In this document: positions 16,347 to 25,924 of the stretch, one piece after another | Position numbering within the stretch: the first letter of the stretch is position 1 | Layout of the letters: every line of letters begins with the position of its first letter | Assembly (NCBI RefSeq): GCF_002735705.1 | Contig: NZ_PDZL01000003.1 | Span: forward strand, 248,001 to 312,000 | Direction of reading: 5' to 3' | DNA length: 64,000 nucleotides | Origin: Janthinobacterium sp. BJB426 | Lineage (GTDB): Bacteria; Pseudomonadota; Gammaproteobacteria; Burkholderiales; Burkholderiaceae_D | Notes under the pieces: model-generated | Database searches by the model: none | Seen by the model: the letters and a program-made list of their open reading frames with translations, nothing else | What the model was told of the DNA's origin: nothing | Position numbers and translations under genes: made by a program

Positions 16347-18350
16347 TTAGTACGCCAGCCCGTAGCCGAACTTGTACAGCGGATGGGCCGTGTCATACGG
16401 CACGTCCGATTTCTGCACCTGCACTTCGGCCATCGACGAAGGCAGTTCGAACGGCAGCTTGCCTTGCGGCTTGGCCTTGCCCGTCAGGACATCGAACAGC
16501 GCGCCGTCGCTCACGCCGAAGTTGGCGAGGATGGCGCTGGCCTTGTCCTGCACGTTGCCGAGGATGGCCGGGCGGTCCAGGTACACGGTGACCACCGTCT
16601 TCGGCGCGAACTTCGCCGCGTTCTTGATCGCCTCGTAGTCGGCATTGCCGTCCACGTAATCGAGGCGGCCCTCGTGCTGCATGCTGCCGAAGATGTAGTT
16701 CGGGTGCAGGGTTTCATACGGCGCGGCCACGCGCAGCAGGGCCACGTCCGCTTCCTGCGGCGTGGCGACCACCGTGTAGCCATACTGCTGCGCCACGGCC
16801 GCATCGATGCCGTACAGGTAGACTTTCTTGACGTTGGCCGCCAGCGGCAAGACCTTTTCCTTGTTCTCCAGCAGAACCAGCGAGCGGCGCTGGGCCTCCA
16901 GGCCTGCCTCGATGAAGTCCGCCTTGCCCACCGTGGTGGCCGCCTTGGCCGCATCGACGAACGGATGCTCGAACAGACCCTGCTTGAATTTCTGGATCAG
17001 GATGCGCCGCGCCGACGCGTTGATGCGCGTTTCCGTCAGCTGGCCCCGCTGCACGGCTTGCGTCAGGTAGGGCGCTTCCGTCACGCCGCCAAACTGGTCC
17101 ATCCCGGCCGTCACGGCCTTGACATAGCGCTCGGCCTTGGTGGCGTCTTCCATGCCCCACGGCGTGCCGAAGCCGATGAAGGAAGGCGCCACGCCCGGCG
17201 CCGTGCCGTTGCGGCAATTGGCGTCGCAGTCGGAAGTGATGCCCCAGTCGGAAAGGATCACACCCTCGAAGCCGTATTTGCCGCGCAGCAAGTCCGTCAG
17301 CATGGTCTTGCTGAAACCGGCCGCCACCTGCTCCAAGGTGATGCCGTCGATGGTGATATTGCCGTCCGGCAGAGCGTAGGTCGGCATGACGGAGGCCGCC
17401 TTGGCCGTGAACGCGCCTTCGAACGGCTTCACGTGGTAGGCAAAGTTGTTGCCCGGGTAAGTCATGTAGCGGCCATAGTAATTGTGGCCATCGAAGCCCT
17501 CTTTCGTGGCGCCGTAGCCGACCCAGTGCTTGACGACGGCTACCACGCTGCCGTCATGCAGGCCCGTGTTCCCATCCTGGAAGCCCTCGATATAGTGCTG
17601 CACCATGCGCTTGGCCAGATCCGCATCTTCGCCAAAGGTGCCGTTGATGCGCGACCAGCGCGGCTCGGTGGCCAGGTCCGCCTGCGGCGACAGGGCCTGC
17701 GTGATGCCGACGGCCAGGTACTCCTGGCGCGCGATGTCGCCGAAGCGGCGCACCAGCGCATCGTCGCCGATGGCGGCCAGGCCCAGGGTTTCCGGCCACT
17801 GGGAAAATCCCTTGGTGCCGGCGCTGGCGCCCACCGTGTACTGGAAATGGTGGCGCGGGTCCGTGCTGATGGACACGGGAATGCCATGGCGCGAGGTTTC
17901 GCTGATTGCCTGCACCTTGTTGTACTGGGCCGCCATATTGGCCGTATCGCCCGCCATGCGGGTAATGAAGGTGTTGACGTACTGCTTAACGATCAGGTCT
18001 TGCAGGGCCGTCAAGTCATACGCGCCGCCCAGGCCGATGCCGGAAGGGTCGGACACGGTGGGCGCCGTGCCGTGCATCATCAGGCCCGCTTTTTCATCAA
18101 GGCTCATGCGGGACAACAAATCGTCGGCACGCGCTTCGGCTGGCAGGCGCCAGTCTTCATACGGGTCGATCTTGCCGTTGCGGTTCATGTCCTTGAAGGT
18201 ATAGCCGTCGACCTGGATCTGGCTGTAGGTGGTGGCGCCAAACACGGGCTGCGTGTATTGCTCGCTGCCGTTATTGCCGCAGGCGGCCAGGGCAAGCGTG
18301 GCGACGCAGCCGGCGACCATGCGGGCCATCGGTTTCATAGTGCAATTCAT
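16347..18350 (-). CDS. Glycoside hydrolase family 3 lipoprotein (beta-glucosidase-like)
   Basis: About 667 residues, with an N-terminal lipoprotein signal and lipobox LAAC, so it is membrane-anchored outside the cytoplasm. The GH3 features are DLLSRMSLDEKAGLMMHG near the start, the nucleophile Asp in GVILSDWGI, and a C-terminal (alpha/beta)6 sandwich domain (VYLYGIDAA, GKLPFELPSS). GGAG lies at 18356-18359; with this spacing ATG 18350 is the best start, though 18353 and 18362 are in frame. It hydrolyses beta-linked oligosaccharides. The AraC gene at 18561 is divergent and may control it. Confidence 0.88.
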   Translation of the reverse strand: MNCTMKPMARMVAGCVATLALAACGNNGSEQYTQPVFGATTYSQIQVDGYTFKDMNRNGKIDPYEDWRLPAEARADDLLSRMSLDEKAGLMMHGTAPTVSDPSGIGLGGAYDLTALQDLIVKQYVNTFITRMAGDTANMAAQYNKVQAISETSRHGIPVSISTDPRHHFQYTVGASAGTKGFSQWPETLGLAAIGDDALVRRFGDIARQEYLAVGITQALSPQADLATEPRWSRINGTFGEDADLAKRMVQHYIEGFQDGNTGLHDGSVVAVVKHWVGYGATKEGFDGHNYYGRYMTYPGNNFAYHVKPFEGAFTAKAASVMPTYALPDGNITIDGITLEQVAAGFSKTMLTDLLRGKYGFEGVILSDWGITSDCDANCRNGTAPGVAPSFIGFGTPWGMEDATKAERYVKAVTAGMDQFGGVTEAPYLTQAVQRGQLTETRINASARRILIQKFKQGLFEHPFVDAAKAATTVGKADFIEAGLEAQRRSLVLLENKEKVLPLAANVKKVYLYGIDAAVAQQYGYTVVATPQEADVALLRVAAPYETLHPNYIFGSMQHEGRLDYVDGNADYEAIKNAAKFAPKTVVTVYLDRPAILGNVQDKASAILANFGVSDGALFDVLTGKAKPQGKLPFELPSSMAEVQVQKSDVPYDTAHPLYKFGYGLAY

Positions 18351-18560
18351 CATTATCTCCAAGACTGTTTTTGTAGGTATCCGGGTGGCATCAGGGCCAG
18401 CCCGAAATCAATATAGCGTGAGAATGCGTGAGTTTCTTGACCGCGCAGCACGCGCTTTATACCCGCGAGAACAATTTTTGGTTAGATGGCATGAGAACCA
18501 ACAATCTCCTACAAAGTGCTAATATTTGTGAAAAATTACTACAACAAGCAGGAGACACCC

Positions 18561-19601
18561 TTGCACAAACCCGATACGCGCACGGTTTCGAACCGGATTG
18601 CGCAGCAATGCGCGCGCGCCATGCAAGCCGATGGGCACGACCCCGCCGACTTCTTCCGGCAGACCGGCATCACGCCGGCGCAGCTGAACGAGCCTGGCGG
18701 GCGCATCAACGCCGAGCGTCACCGCCGCATGACGGCTTATGCGCAGCAACTGCCGCAGCACCGGGCGATTCTCGACCTCGACGTGACGCACTGGTTCGCG
18801 CATTACTCGGGCATCGCCCACGTCTGCTTCAACCGCCCCACCCTGCGCAGCGCGCTGCACGAGCTGCTGCACTTGCGGGGCCTGATCGGCGAATTCGACT
18901 TCATGCTGATGAGCGAAAATGGCACGCGCATCGAGATCGAATACCTGTCCGAGTTCTGCCCGCTGGGAGGCGCCATGCAGGCGCTGGCCAATTTCCGCAT
19001 GCTGTCGCTGGTGGCGCGCGCCTACGACGATGGCGCGGCCACCGCCTTCCATGCCGGCTTCCATGGCAAGGCGCCGTGGTTCGCGCCGGCCATTGCCGAG
19101 TGCTTCGGCGCCGCCGCCACCTTTGGTCAGGCGCGCAACACGCTGACGTTTGACGCGCCGGCGCTGGACCGGCCCTTCGTCCAGTTCAACGCCATGCTGG
19201 CGCCGCACGCGCTGCGGCACGCGCAGGGGCAATTACAGCAGTTGCAGGGCGCGCAGCTATTTTCGGCCCGCGTGGAGCAAGCCATCATCGATTTGCTGGG
19301 CCGGCAAGGCGCAGGAGATGCCGACGGCGCCGCGCTGCTGCCGGCCCTGTGCGACGGCCTGGCGATGAACCGCTGGACCCTGCAACGCCAGCTGCAGCAG
19401 GAGCAAACATCGTTCCGCGCACTGGAACTGCGCGCCAAAAGCCGCGAATCGCGCCGTTTGCTGCGCGAAACGAGTCTGAGCGTGGTGGAAATCGGCGAAC
19501 GCCTGGGCTTTTCCTCGCAAAGCGCGTTCACCCGCTTCTTCAAGACCCAGTTCGAGCTGCCGCCGGCGCGCTACCGGCACGACATGCAAGGCAGCTCATA
19601 G
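18561..19601 (+). CDS. AraC family transcriptional regulator (TTG start)
   Basis: About 346 residues with an N-terminal arabinose-binding-like domain (RRMTAYAQQLP, LRSALHELLHLRGLIGEFDF) and two C-terminal helix-turn-helix motifs (MNRWTLQRQLQQEQTSFRALE; RLGFSSQSAFTRFFKTQF). The true start is probably TTG 18561, with AGGAGA at 18550-18555, rather than the ATG at 18516, which lacks a ribosome-binding site. It resembles OruR/ArgR-type and phenol-responsive AraC members. It lies divergent from the GH3 gene and converges with a porin four bases away. Confidence 0.85.
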   Translation: MHKPDTRTVSNRIAQQCARAMQADGHDPADFFRQTGITPAQLNEPGGRINAERHRRMTAYAQQLPQHRAILDLDVTHWFAHYSGIAHVCFNRPTLRSALHELLHLRGLIGEFDFMLMSENGTRIEIEYLSEFCPLGGAMQALANFRMLSLVARAYDDGAATAFHAGFHGKAPWFAPAIAECFGAAATFGQARNTLTFDAPALDRPFVQFNAMLAPHALRHAQGQLQQLQGAQLFSARVEQAIIDLLGRQGAGDADGAALLPALCDGLAMNRWTLQRQLQQEQTSFRALELRAKSRESRRLLRETSLSVVEIGERLGFSSQSAFTRFFKTQFELPPARYRHDMQGSS

Positions 19602-19605
19602 GACG

Positions 19606-20697
19606 TCAGAAGAAATGGCGCACGCCCGCCATCACGCCATTCTGCGTGCGCCCCGCACCCACCGTGCCGCCCGCGTCCAGCGCCACGGCCGCCGCGCCAT
19701 CGTTGTCCATGCGGCCGATGGCGCCGTAGATGGCCGTGCGCTTGGACAGGTGATAGGTCAGGCGCGCGGTGGCCAGGGTGGCATCGTTCGGGCTGTCCTT
19801 CACGGCCAGTTTGGCCACCTGGCCGTCAAGCACCAGCGCTGGCGCGAGCGGCCAGGCGGCGCCCACATACAGCAGTTGCGAGTCGACGGCCCCCCCGGCG
19901 GCCCGGATGGTGCGGTCGATGATGCCGCCGCCGATTTTCAGTTGATCAAACATGGCATAAGCGCTGGCGATCACGCGGCGGTCGAAGTGGCGGCTCGACG
20001 TGAGGCCGTTGGCCGCGCCTGCGTTGCCGTACATGATGTCGTACGACGCCGTGGCGCCGTCGCGGCCCGTGTCGTAGCCCAGCAAGGCGGTAATCTGGCG
20101 GCAGGCCTTGGCATTGCCCGCCACTTCGCCCGCGCAGCCCGTAGCTGCCGGCCCGCCCGCCGCCGAGGCATCGCGCCCCAGGCTGTAGGTGGCGCCCACG
20201 GTCACGTCGGAAAACGTGCCCAGGTAACCGATGGCGTTGTCGCTGCGGGCGTTCGGCAGGTACAGATCGAGACTGCTGATGGAAAACAGGGCCGGCCCCA
20301 TGATGTCGGACTTTTGCGTGGCCCAGAACGACATGTTCATCTGCCGCCCCAGCATCACGCTGCCATAGCGGCCCTTCAGGCCCACCCACGACTGGCGGCC
20401 GAACAGTCTCCCGCCTTGCCCCGCGACGCCCGTATCGACGCCGAAGCCCGATTCCAGCGCAAAGATCGCCTGCAAGCCACCGCCCAGGTCTTCCACGCCC
20501 TTGAAGCCGAAACGCGACGGCAATGAACCGGTCAAGGTGGGCATCTTGGTGACGCTGTCGCCGGCCGCGTTGGCATTCGTCGTGTAGGCCAGCGAACTGT
20601 CGAGCACTCCATACAGGGTGACGCTGCCTTGCGCATAGGCGGTGCTGCAGGCGCACGTGCCCAGCAGCGCCATGGTGATGGCGTTGATTTTTCTCAT
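19606..20697 (-). CDS. Porin of the 3-hydroxybenzoate operon
   Basis: A 363-residue precursor with signal peptide ending STAYAQ, mature start GSVTLYGVLDSS, repeated porin strands (VGLKGRYGSVMLGRQ) and a closing GVRHFF with terminal Phe. It is the last gene of the gentisate operon, 22 bases after the isomerase gene. Its position suggests it admits the aromatic acid across the outer membrane. It also resembles general Burkholderiales porins, so the specificity is inferred from context. Confidence 0.9.
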   Translation of the reverse strand: MRKINAITMALLGTCACSTAYAQGSVTLYGVLDSSLAYTTNANAAGDSVTKMPTLTGSLPSRFGFKGVEDLGGGLQAIFALESGFGVDTGVAGQGGRLFGRQSWVGLKGRYGSVMLGRQMNMSFWATQKSDIMGPALFSISSLDLYLPNARSDNAIGYLGTFSDVTVGATYSLGRDASAAGGPAATGCAGEVAGNAKACRQITALLGYDTGRDGATASYDIMYGNAGAANGLTSSRHFDRRVIASAYAMFDQLKIGGGIIDRTIRAAGGAVDSQLLYVGAAWPLAPALVLDGQVAKLAVKDSPNDATLATARLTYHLSKRTAIYGAIGRMDNDGAAAVALDAGGTVGAGRTQNGVMAGVRHFF

Positions 20698-20719
20698 GCT
20701 TGTCTCCGTTTATTGTGGT

Positions 20720-21364
20720 TTATTCTGCGTCTGGCTGCGCATCGGGGTGCGCTTCGCGAAATGCCGGCAGCGCCTCGCAGTGCGCGACGATGCGGCGTAT
20801 CGTGGGATACGGCGCCAGGTCGCACTGGAAGCGCAGCGCGTTGTATACCTGCGGCACCAGGCAGCAATCGGCCAGGGTGGGCGTGTCGCCATGGCAGAAC
20901 AGGCCCGTGTGGGGACTATTTGCCAGTTCCGCTTCCAGCGCGGCCAGGCCCAGATTGGTCCAGTGCTGGTACCACGCGTTCTTCTGCGCCTGCGACAGGG
21001 CCAAAGGCCCCGTCAGGTAATTGAGGACACGCAGGTTGTTGAGCGGATGGATGTCGCAGGCGCACACCATGGCCAGCTGACGCACGCGGGCGCGGCCCAG
21101 GGCATCGGCCGGCAGCAGTTTTTGCCCCTCCTGCGTCTCGTCCAGGTATTCGATGATGGCCAGGGATTGCGTCAGCACGGCGCCGCCGTCTTCCAGCACG
21201 GGCAGCAGGTGCTGCGGGTTCAGGCTGGAAAACGCCGGCGTGAACTGTTCGCCGCCATTGCGGCTCAGGTGCACATACGCCGTGTCGGGATGCAGGTTTT
21301 TCAGGTTCAGCGCGATGCGCACGCGGTAGGACGCGGAGCTGCGGTAATAGCCATGCAATTTCAT
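20720..21364 (-). CDS. nagL: Maleylpyruvate/maleylacetoacetate isomerase (zeta-class GST)
   Basis: A 214-residue glutathione-S-transferase-fold protein. The active-site loop reads SSASYRVRIAL, as in zeta-class isomerases (the SSxxYRVR form fits the glutathione-dependent maleylpyruvate isomerase of gentisate pathways), with the GSH site LPVLEDGGAVLTQSLAIIEYLDE. It converts maleylpyruvate to fumarylpyruvate after gentisate ring cleavage. Its start overlaps the transporter stop by four bases. In a tyrosine pathway it would act on maleylacetoacetate, but the neighbours favour gentisate. Confidence 0.88.
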   Translation of the reverse strand: MKLHGYYRSSASYRVRIALNLKNLHPDTAYVHLSRNGGEQFTPAFSSLNPQHLLPVLEDGGAVLTQSLAIIEYLDETQEGQKLLPADALGRARVRQLAMVCACDIHPLNNLRVLNYLTGPLALSQAQKNAWYQHWTNLGLAALEAELANSPHTGLFCHGDTPTLADCCLVPQVYNALRFQCDLAPYPTIRRIVAHCEALPAFREAHPDAQPDAE

Positions 21365-22722
21365 ACGGTGCTTTCTTTCAGGGTGACAGGAACGGCGCCG
21401 GCGGCATTTCGGGTGCGCATCAGGCGGCCCATGGCCAGCAAGGCCAGGGACGCCAGCACGGCGGGAATGGCCAGCAAAAAGAAGATGGTTTCGTTATCGA
21501 GTTTCAGGGTCAGCATCAGGCCACCGGCCATGGAGCCGAGCACGGAGCCGCTGCGCCCCACGGCGGCGGCCCAGCTGACGCCCGTGGCGCGGCTCGACGT
21601 CGGGTAAAACGCGGCGGCCAGCGCATTGGCGCCCACTTGCGAACCACTGACGCCAAAACCCACGCCAAAGACGGCCAGCACCAGCAAGGCCAGGCTGCTG
21701 CCCGACAGGGCCACGACGACGATGCAGCCGGCGGCGGCAAGGTAAGCGATGCTCAGTACTTTATGGGGACTGTAGCGGTCCATCCAGCGGCCCAGCATGA
21801 TGGCGCCGACGGTGCCGCCCACCTGGAACATCATCGTCACCAGCGAAGCGTTCGACAAGGACAGGCCATTACCGTTGAGCAAGGTCGGCATCCAGCTCGA
21901 CAGCAGGTAAATGATCAATAAACTCATGAAGAACGTTGACCACAGCAGCAAGGTACCGCCGAGCACGCCGGGGCGGAACAGTTCCGCCATGGGCGAACCG
22001 GCCAGTTTCTTGTCGCTGACGACGAGGCGCGGCAAGGCGGCCAGGGTGGGCGCGATGCGGCGCACGATGTTCAGCACCTGGCTGCCATCGCGGCCTTTCA
22101 GCACCAGCCAGCGCAGCGATTCGGGCAGCGCCAGCAGCAGCACGGGCACCAGCAGCAGCGGCAAGGCGCCGCCCAGCATCAGCACGCCGCGCCAGCCGAT
22201 CAGGTGCAGCAACTGCGCCGACGCCAGGCCGCCCAGCGCGGAACCGATGGTAAAGCCGCAGAACATCATGGTCACCAGGCCGGAACGGCGCTGCTGCGGG
22301 CAGTATTCGGACGTCATGGTCACCGACGTGGGCATGGCGCCGCCGAGGCCCAGCCCCGTGAGGAAGCGCAGCACCAGCAGCATGGTCAGATCCGTCGACC
22401 AGGCCGACAGCAGGCTGGCCGCGCCGAAGAAGGCCACGGAGACGATCAGCACGGGACGCCGGCCATAGCGGTCGGCCAGGGGGCCGAACAAAAACGACCC
22501 CGCCATCAGGCCAAACAGCCCTGCGCCGAACAGGGGCGCCAGCGCGGCGGGCGTCAAGCCCCACTCGGCGCGGATGGCCGGCGCGATGAAGCCGATCGAG
22601 GCCGTGTCGAAGCCGTCGATGGCGACGATCAGAAAGCATAGCCAGAGGATCAGTTTCTGGTAGCGGGAAAACGGGTGGCTGTCGAGGAAGTGCTGGACGT
22701 CGGTGCCGGCGTGGGTAGTCAT
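21361..22722 (-). CDS. mhbT: Aromatic acid:H+ symporter, MFS (AAHS family)
   Basis: A 453-residue transporter with about 12 hydrophobic segments. The AAHS signature DGFDTASIGFIAPAI in the first helix and the loop GPLADRYGRRPVL between helices 2 and 3 are clear, as is FLTGLGLGGAMP. This family takes up benzoate-type acids (PcaK, BenK, MhbT). Placed inside the 3-hydroxybenzoate operon, it is the likely importer of that substrate. Confidence 0.9.
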   Translation of the reverse strand: MTTHAGTDVQHFLDSHPFSRYQKLILWLCFLIVAIDGFDTASIGFIAPAIRAEWGLTPAALAPLFGAGLFGLMAGSFLFGPLADRYGRRPVLIVSVAFFGAASLLSAWSTDLTMLLVLRFLTGLGLGGAMPTSVTMTSEYCPQQRRSGLVTMMFCGFTIGSALGGLASAQLLHLIGWRGVLMLGGALPLLLVPVLLLALPESLRWLVLKGRDGSQVLNIVRRIAPTLAALPRLVVSDKKLAGSPMAELFRPGVLGGTLLLWSTFFMSLLIIYLLSSWMPTLLNGNGLSLSNASLVTMMFQVGGTVGAIMLGRWMDRYSPHKVLSIAYLAAAGCIVVVALSGSSLALLVLAVFGVGFGVSGSQVGANALAAAFYPTSSRATGVSWAAAVGRSGSVLGSMAGGLMLTLKLDNETIFFLLAIPAVLASLALLAMGRLMRTRNAAGAVPVTLKESTV

Positions 22723-22786
22723 TATCTTGTCTCCGTTGTTATTGTTCGCTTGGGCTGCGCGATCTGTGCCGCGCTGGCCCGGTGGT

Positions 22787-23494
22787 TTACTTGACGGCGA
22801 CGGTGATCGGCGTCAAACCGTCTATGCGCGCATCCATCGTCTGGCCAGCGGTGACGGCGCCCACGCCTTCGGGCGTGCCCGTCATGATGATGTCGCCCGG
22901 CTGCAGTTCGAACAGGGTCGACAGATTGGCGATGACTTCATTGACGGACCAGATCAGGTGCGTCAAATCGCTTGTCTGCACGACCTTGCCGTCGACTTCC
23001 AGCACGATGGCGCCCGTGGTGATCTCGCCGGACGCCGCGATGGGCGTGAGCGCGCCGATGGGCGCCGAATAGTCGAAGGCCTTGCCGATTTCCCATGGCC
23101 GCCCCTGTTCGCGCATGCGCATCTGCAGGTCGCGCCGCGTCATGTCCAGGCCCACGCCGTAGCCGAAGATGTGCGACGCCGCGTCCTCCAGGGCGATGTC
23201 CTTGCCGCCCTTGCCGATGGCGACCACCAGTTCGATTTCATGGTGGTAGTTCGACGTCTGCGCCGGATACGGCACGGTGGCCGTCACGCCGGGCGGCACG
23301 GGTACGACGGACTGCTCGTCATTCGGCTTGCAAAAGAAGAATGGCGGTTCGCGGTCCGGATCGAAGCCCATTTCGCGCGCATGGGCGGCGTAGTTGCGGC
23401 CCACGCAGTAGATGCGGCGCACGGGAAACTGGCTGTCGCTGCCGACGATGGGCAGGCCGGTGATGGCTTGAGGGACGAAGATGAAGTTGGTCAT
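22787..23494 (-). CDS. nagK: Fumarylacetoacetate hydrolase family, fumarylpyruvate hydrolase
   Basis: A 235-residue FAH-fold enzyme. Metal-binding acids are visible in [14 protein letters not shown], and the core motifs are [41 protein letters not shown]. It hydrolyses fumarylpyruvate to fumarate and pyruvate, the last step of the gentisate pathway. It sits between gentisate dioxygenase and the transporter on the same strand. Confidence 0.9.
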   Translation of the reverse strand: MTNFIFVPQAITGLPIVGSDSQFPVRRIYCVGRNYAAHAREMGFDPDREPPFFFCKPNDEQSVVPVPPGVTATVPYPAQTSNYHHEIELVVAIGKGGKDIALEDAASHIFGYGVGLDMTRRDLQMRMREQGRPWEIGKAFDYSAPIGALTPIAASGEITTGAIVLEVDGKVVQTSDLTHLIWSVNEVIANLSTLFELQPGDIIMTGTPEGVGAVTAGQTMDARIDGLTPITVAVK

Positions 23495-23515
23495 GGTGAA
23501 ATCCTGTGTGAAAAA

Positions 23516-24568
23516 TCAATCGCTCAAAAACTGCTCGCGCAGCACGCCCATGGCAAGCTGCACTGGGCGGTCGGAAAAACTGAACAGCACGACGTCGTCC
23601 AGCGGGCAGTCAAAGGAGACAGCAGCCCACGACGGCACGACGAAGGTGTCGCGCGGGGCGAAGTCAAACACCTGCGCGTCTATCGTCACCTTGCCGTGGC
23701 CTTCGACGACGCTGTAGACGGTGCCGTCCGTGCTGCGCGCGCGCTTGCCGGCAAACCCTTTCGGCAGCAGCTGCAGGAAGGTAGCCATGGTGGGCATGGG
23801 CGAGCCGCCCGTCAGCGGATTCGTGTAGCGCAGCTTGTAGCCGTGCCAGTCGTCGATGGCGTCCGTGCGCGACAGCAGCTCCAGCGCCTCGCGCGAACGG
23901 GCATACGGGTAGTTGAAGATGGGCGAGGTCGCGCCCTGGTGCAACTGCTTCACGGGCGCCATGTTGTAGCCGTAGCGGGCCAGGCTCTGGCCTTCCGGGC
24001 GGGTGACGGTCTGGCTGTCTTCCGTGTCGTTTTCCGCGAAACCCGAGTCGAAATAGCGCAGCATGGGAATGTCGAGGCCATCGAGCCACACCACCGGCTC
24101 GCAGACGCCGTCGATACCCAGGTTGCCATGGTCATGCCAGGTCCAAGACGGCGTGATGATGAAGTCACCCGGGTGCATGGTGGTGCGCTCACCCGCCACC
24201 GTCGTGTAGGCGCCCTGCCCTTCGATCACAAAGCGCAACGCGGACTGGCTGTGGCGGTGCGAGGGCGCCACTTCACCCGGCAAAATCAGCTGCAGGCCCG
24301 CGTACAGCGATTGCGTGATGGACGCGCGGCCAGACAAGGCCGGATTTTCCAGCACCAGCACGCGGCGCACGGCTTCGTGGGCCGTGATGACTTCGCCGGC
24401 GCGCGCCAGCTGCGGCGCGATGTCGGCATAACGCCACAGGGCGGGAGCATACGGCGCCGTCGGATGGGGCGGCACGAGGGTGTGCAAGGATTGCCACAGC
24501 GGCGACAAATGCATGCCGCTCAGGGCTTCATATAAAGCTTCGCGTTCGGGCGTTTGATGGGAAGTCAT
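23516..24568 (-). CDS. mhbD: Gentisate 1,2-dioxygenase
   Basis: A 350-residue bicupin. The N-terminal cupin has the iron ligands [10 protein letters not shown] and the late His in [10 protein letters not shown]. It cleaves gentisate between the carboxyl- and hydroxyl-bearing carbons to maleylpyruvate, using Fe(II) and oxygen. The second cupin lies around [14 protein letters not shown]. It overlaps the monooxygenase stop by four bases and is part of the same transcript. Confidence 0.93.
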   Translation of the reverse strand: MTSHQTPEREALYEALSGMHLSPLWQSLHTLVPPHPTAPYAPALWRYADIAPQLARAGEVITAHEAVRRVLVLENPALSGRASITQSLYAGLQLILPGEVAPSHRHSQSALRFVIEGQGAYTTVAGERTTMHPGDFIITPSWTWHDHGNLGIDGVCEPVVWLDGLDIPMLRYFDSGFAENDTEDSQTVTRPEGQSLARYGYNMAPVKQLHQGATSPIFNYPYARSREALELLSRTDAIDDWHGYKLRYTNPLTGGSPMPTMATFLQLLPKGFAGKRARSTDGTVYSVVEGHGKVTIDAQVFDFAPRDTFVVPSWAAVSFDCPLDDVVLFSFSDRPVQLAMGVLREQFLSD

Positions 24569-25779
24569 GCTGCCTCCTTCTCGGTGGTGGCCAGACAGGT
24601 TTGCGCCGTCCAGCCATACAGCCAGGCCAGCGCCTCATAGAATTGCGCGGGCGTGCGACCGCGCCACAGGTCATTGCGCACCAGGCGCTCGACGCCTTTG
24701 ACGTGGTACAGCCGGCCCATCTCGCGGGCCGACAGCACCACGCGCGCCGTGCGGGCGATGCGCGAACGCTGGTACAGCTGGAAGGCGGCAGCCATGTCGA
24801 AGTCGCATGCACGCACGGCTTCGCCCAGGGTCACGGCGTCTTCCAGCGCCATGCAGGCGCCCTGCGCCAGGTATTGCAGCATCGGGTGGGCCGAGTCGCC
24901 CAGCAAGGTCATGCGCTTCGTGCTCCAGTTGGCGACGGGGTCGCGGTCGGCCGTGCTCCAGCGTTTCCACGATGTCGGCTTGTGCAGCAGCTGGCGCGGC
25001 TGCGCATGGACGCCGTCGAAGTAGGACAGCACTTCTTCCTTGCTGCCGTCCGTGACGCTCCATTCTTCCTGCTCGCGGCTGTGGAAGGTCACCACCAGGT
25101 TGTATTGCTCGCCATTGCGCAGCGGGTAGTGCACGAGGTGGCAGTTCGGCCCGGCCCAGACAACGGGCGCGTTCCAGCGCAAGTCGGACGGCATGTCGGC
25201 CGCCGGCACCACGGCGCGGTAGACCACATGGCCGGAAACGCGGACCTGGTCGCCCACGATGCGCTCGCGGATCACGGACTTGACGCCGTCGCAGCCAATC
25301 AGCGCATCGGCGCGGAAGCTGCGCCCCGCCGCATCCTGCACGGTGACGCCGTCCGCATCTTCCACCACGTCCGTCACCTGCGACGACGTCACAAAGGTGA
25401 TCAGCGGCGAAATGCGCACGGCGTCGAGGATGGCGCCGTGGATGTCGGCGCGGTGGATCACGGCATAGGGATTGCTGAAGCGCTCGCGGAAGGCCGCGTC
25501 GACGACAAAGGTGCCTACCTCGGTCGCGTCGACGGCGTCCATCATCACCAGGCGCTCCGTGAACACGGCCTTGGCGCGCGTGCGTTCGCCCACGCCCAGG
25601 GCATCGAGCGCGGCGAAGGCGTTGGGCGCCAGCTGGATGCCGGCGCCGATCTCGCCCAGGGTCGACGCCTGTTCCAGCACGGTGACGGCCAGCCCCAGGC
25701 GCGACAGGGACAGCGCGGCGGCCATGCCGCCGATGCCGCCGCCGACGATCAGCACGGACGGCTTGTGGGTATGTTCCAT
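24565..25779 (-). CDS. mhbM: 3-hydroxybenzoate 6-monooxygenase
   Basis: A 404-residue class A flavoprotein monooxygenase. FAD motif [17 protein letters not shown] lies at about residues 12-28, the DG motif in [15 protein letters not shown], and the GD motif in [26 protein letters not shown]. It belongs to the salicylate hydroxylase-like branch; with gentisate dioxygenase directly downstream, the product is gentisate and the substrate 3-hydroxybenzoate. ATG 25779 is preceded by GGAGGAAAG. It is the first gene of the six-gene operon. Confidence 0.9.
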   Translation of the reverse strand: MEHTHKPSVLIVGGGIGGMAAALSLSRLGLAVTVLEQASTLGEIGAGIQLAPNAFAALDALGVGERTRAKAVFTERLVMMDAVDATEVGTFVVDAAFRERFSNPYAVIHRADIHGAILDAVRISPLITFVTSSQVTDVVEDADGVTVQDAAGRSFRADALIGCDGVKSVIRERIVGDQVRVSGHVVYRAVVPAADMPSDLRWNAPVVWAGPNCHLVHYPLRNGEQYNLVVTFHSREQEEWSVTDGSKEEVLSYFDGVHAQPRQLLHKPTSWKRWSTADRDPVANWSTKRMTLLGDSAHPMLQYLAQGACMALEDAVTLGEAVRACDFDMAAAFQLYQRSRIARTARVVLSAREMGRLYHVKGVERLVRNDLWRGRTPAQFYEALAWLYGWTAQTCLATTEKEAA

Positions 25780-25924
25780 TTCTTTCCTCCAATTGATCTG
25801 TGTGCTTGCGCGATGCACGTTTGCCGTGCTCTTGGTATGGCAAGCAGTGTGCCGACAGGTCAATATTTGGTAAAGCGATGGAATACAATAGCCACAATCA
25901 AGTTTTTAAATAATGGTGCTCCCC
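25780..25924. promoter_or_regulatory. Divergent promoter region of the 3-hydroxybenzoate operon and its LysR gene
   Basis: The 145-base gap holds an AT-richer patch with TATT (25864-25867) and AATA (25882-25885) around a partly symmetric core, which is a loose T-N11-A-type LysR box candidate. No strong -35/-10 pair could be assigned by eye. Confidence 0.3.
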
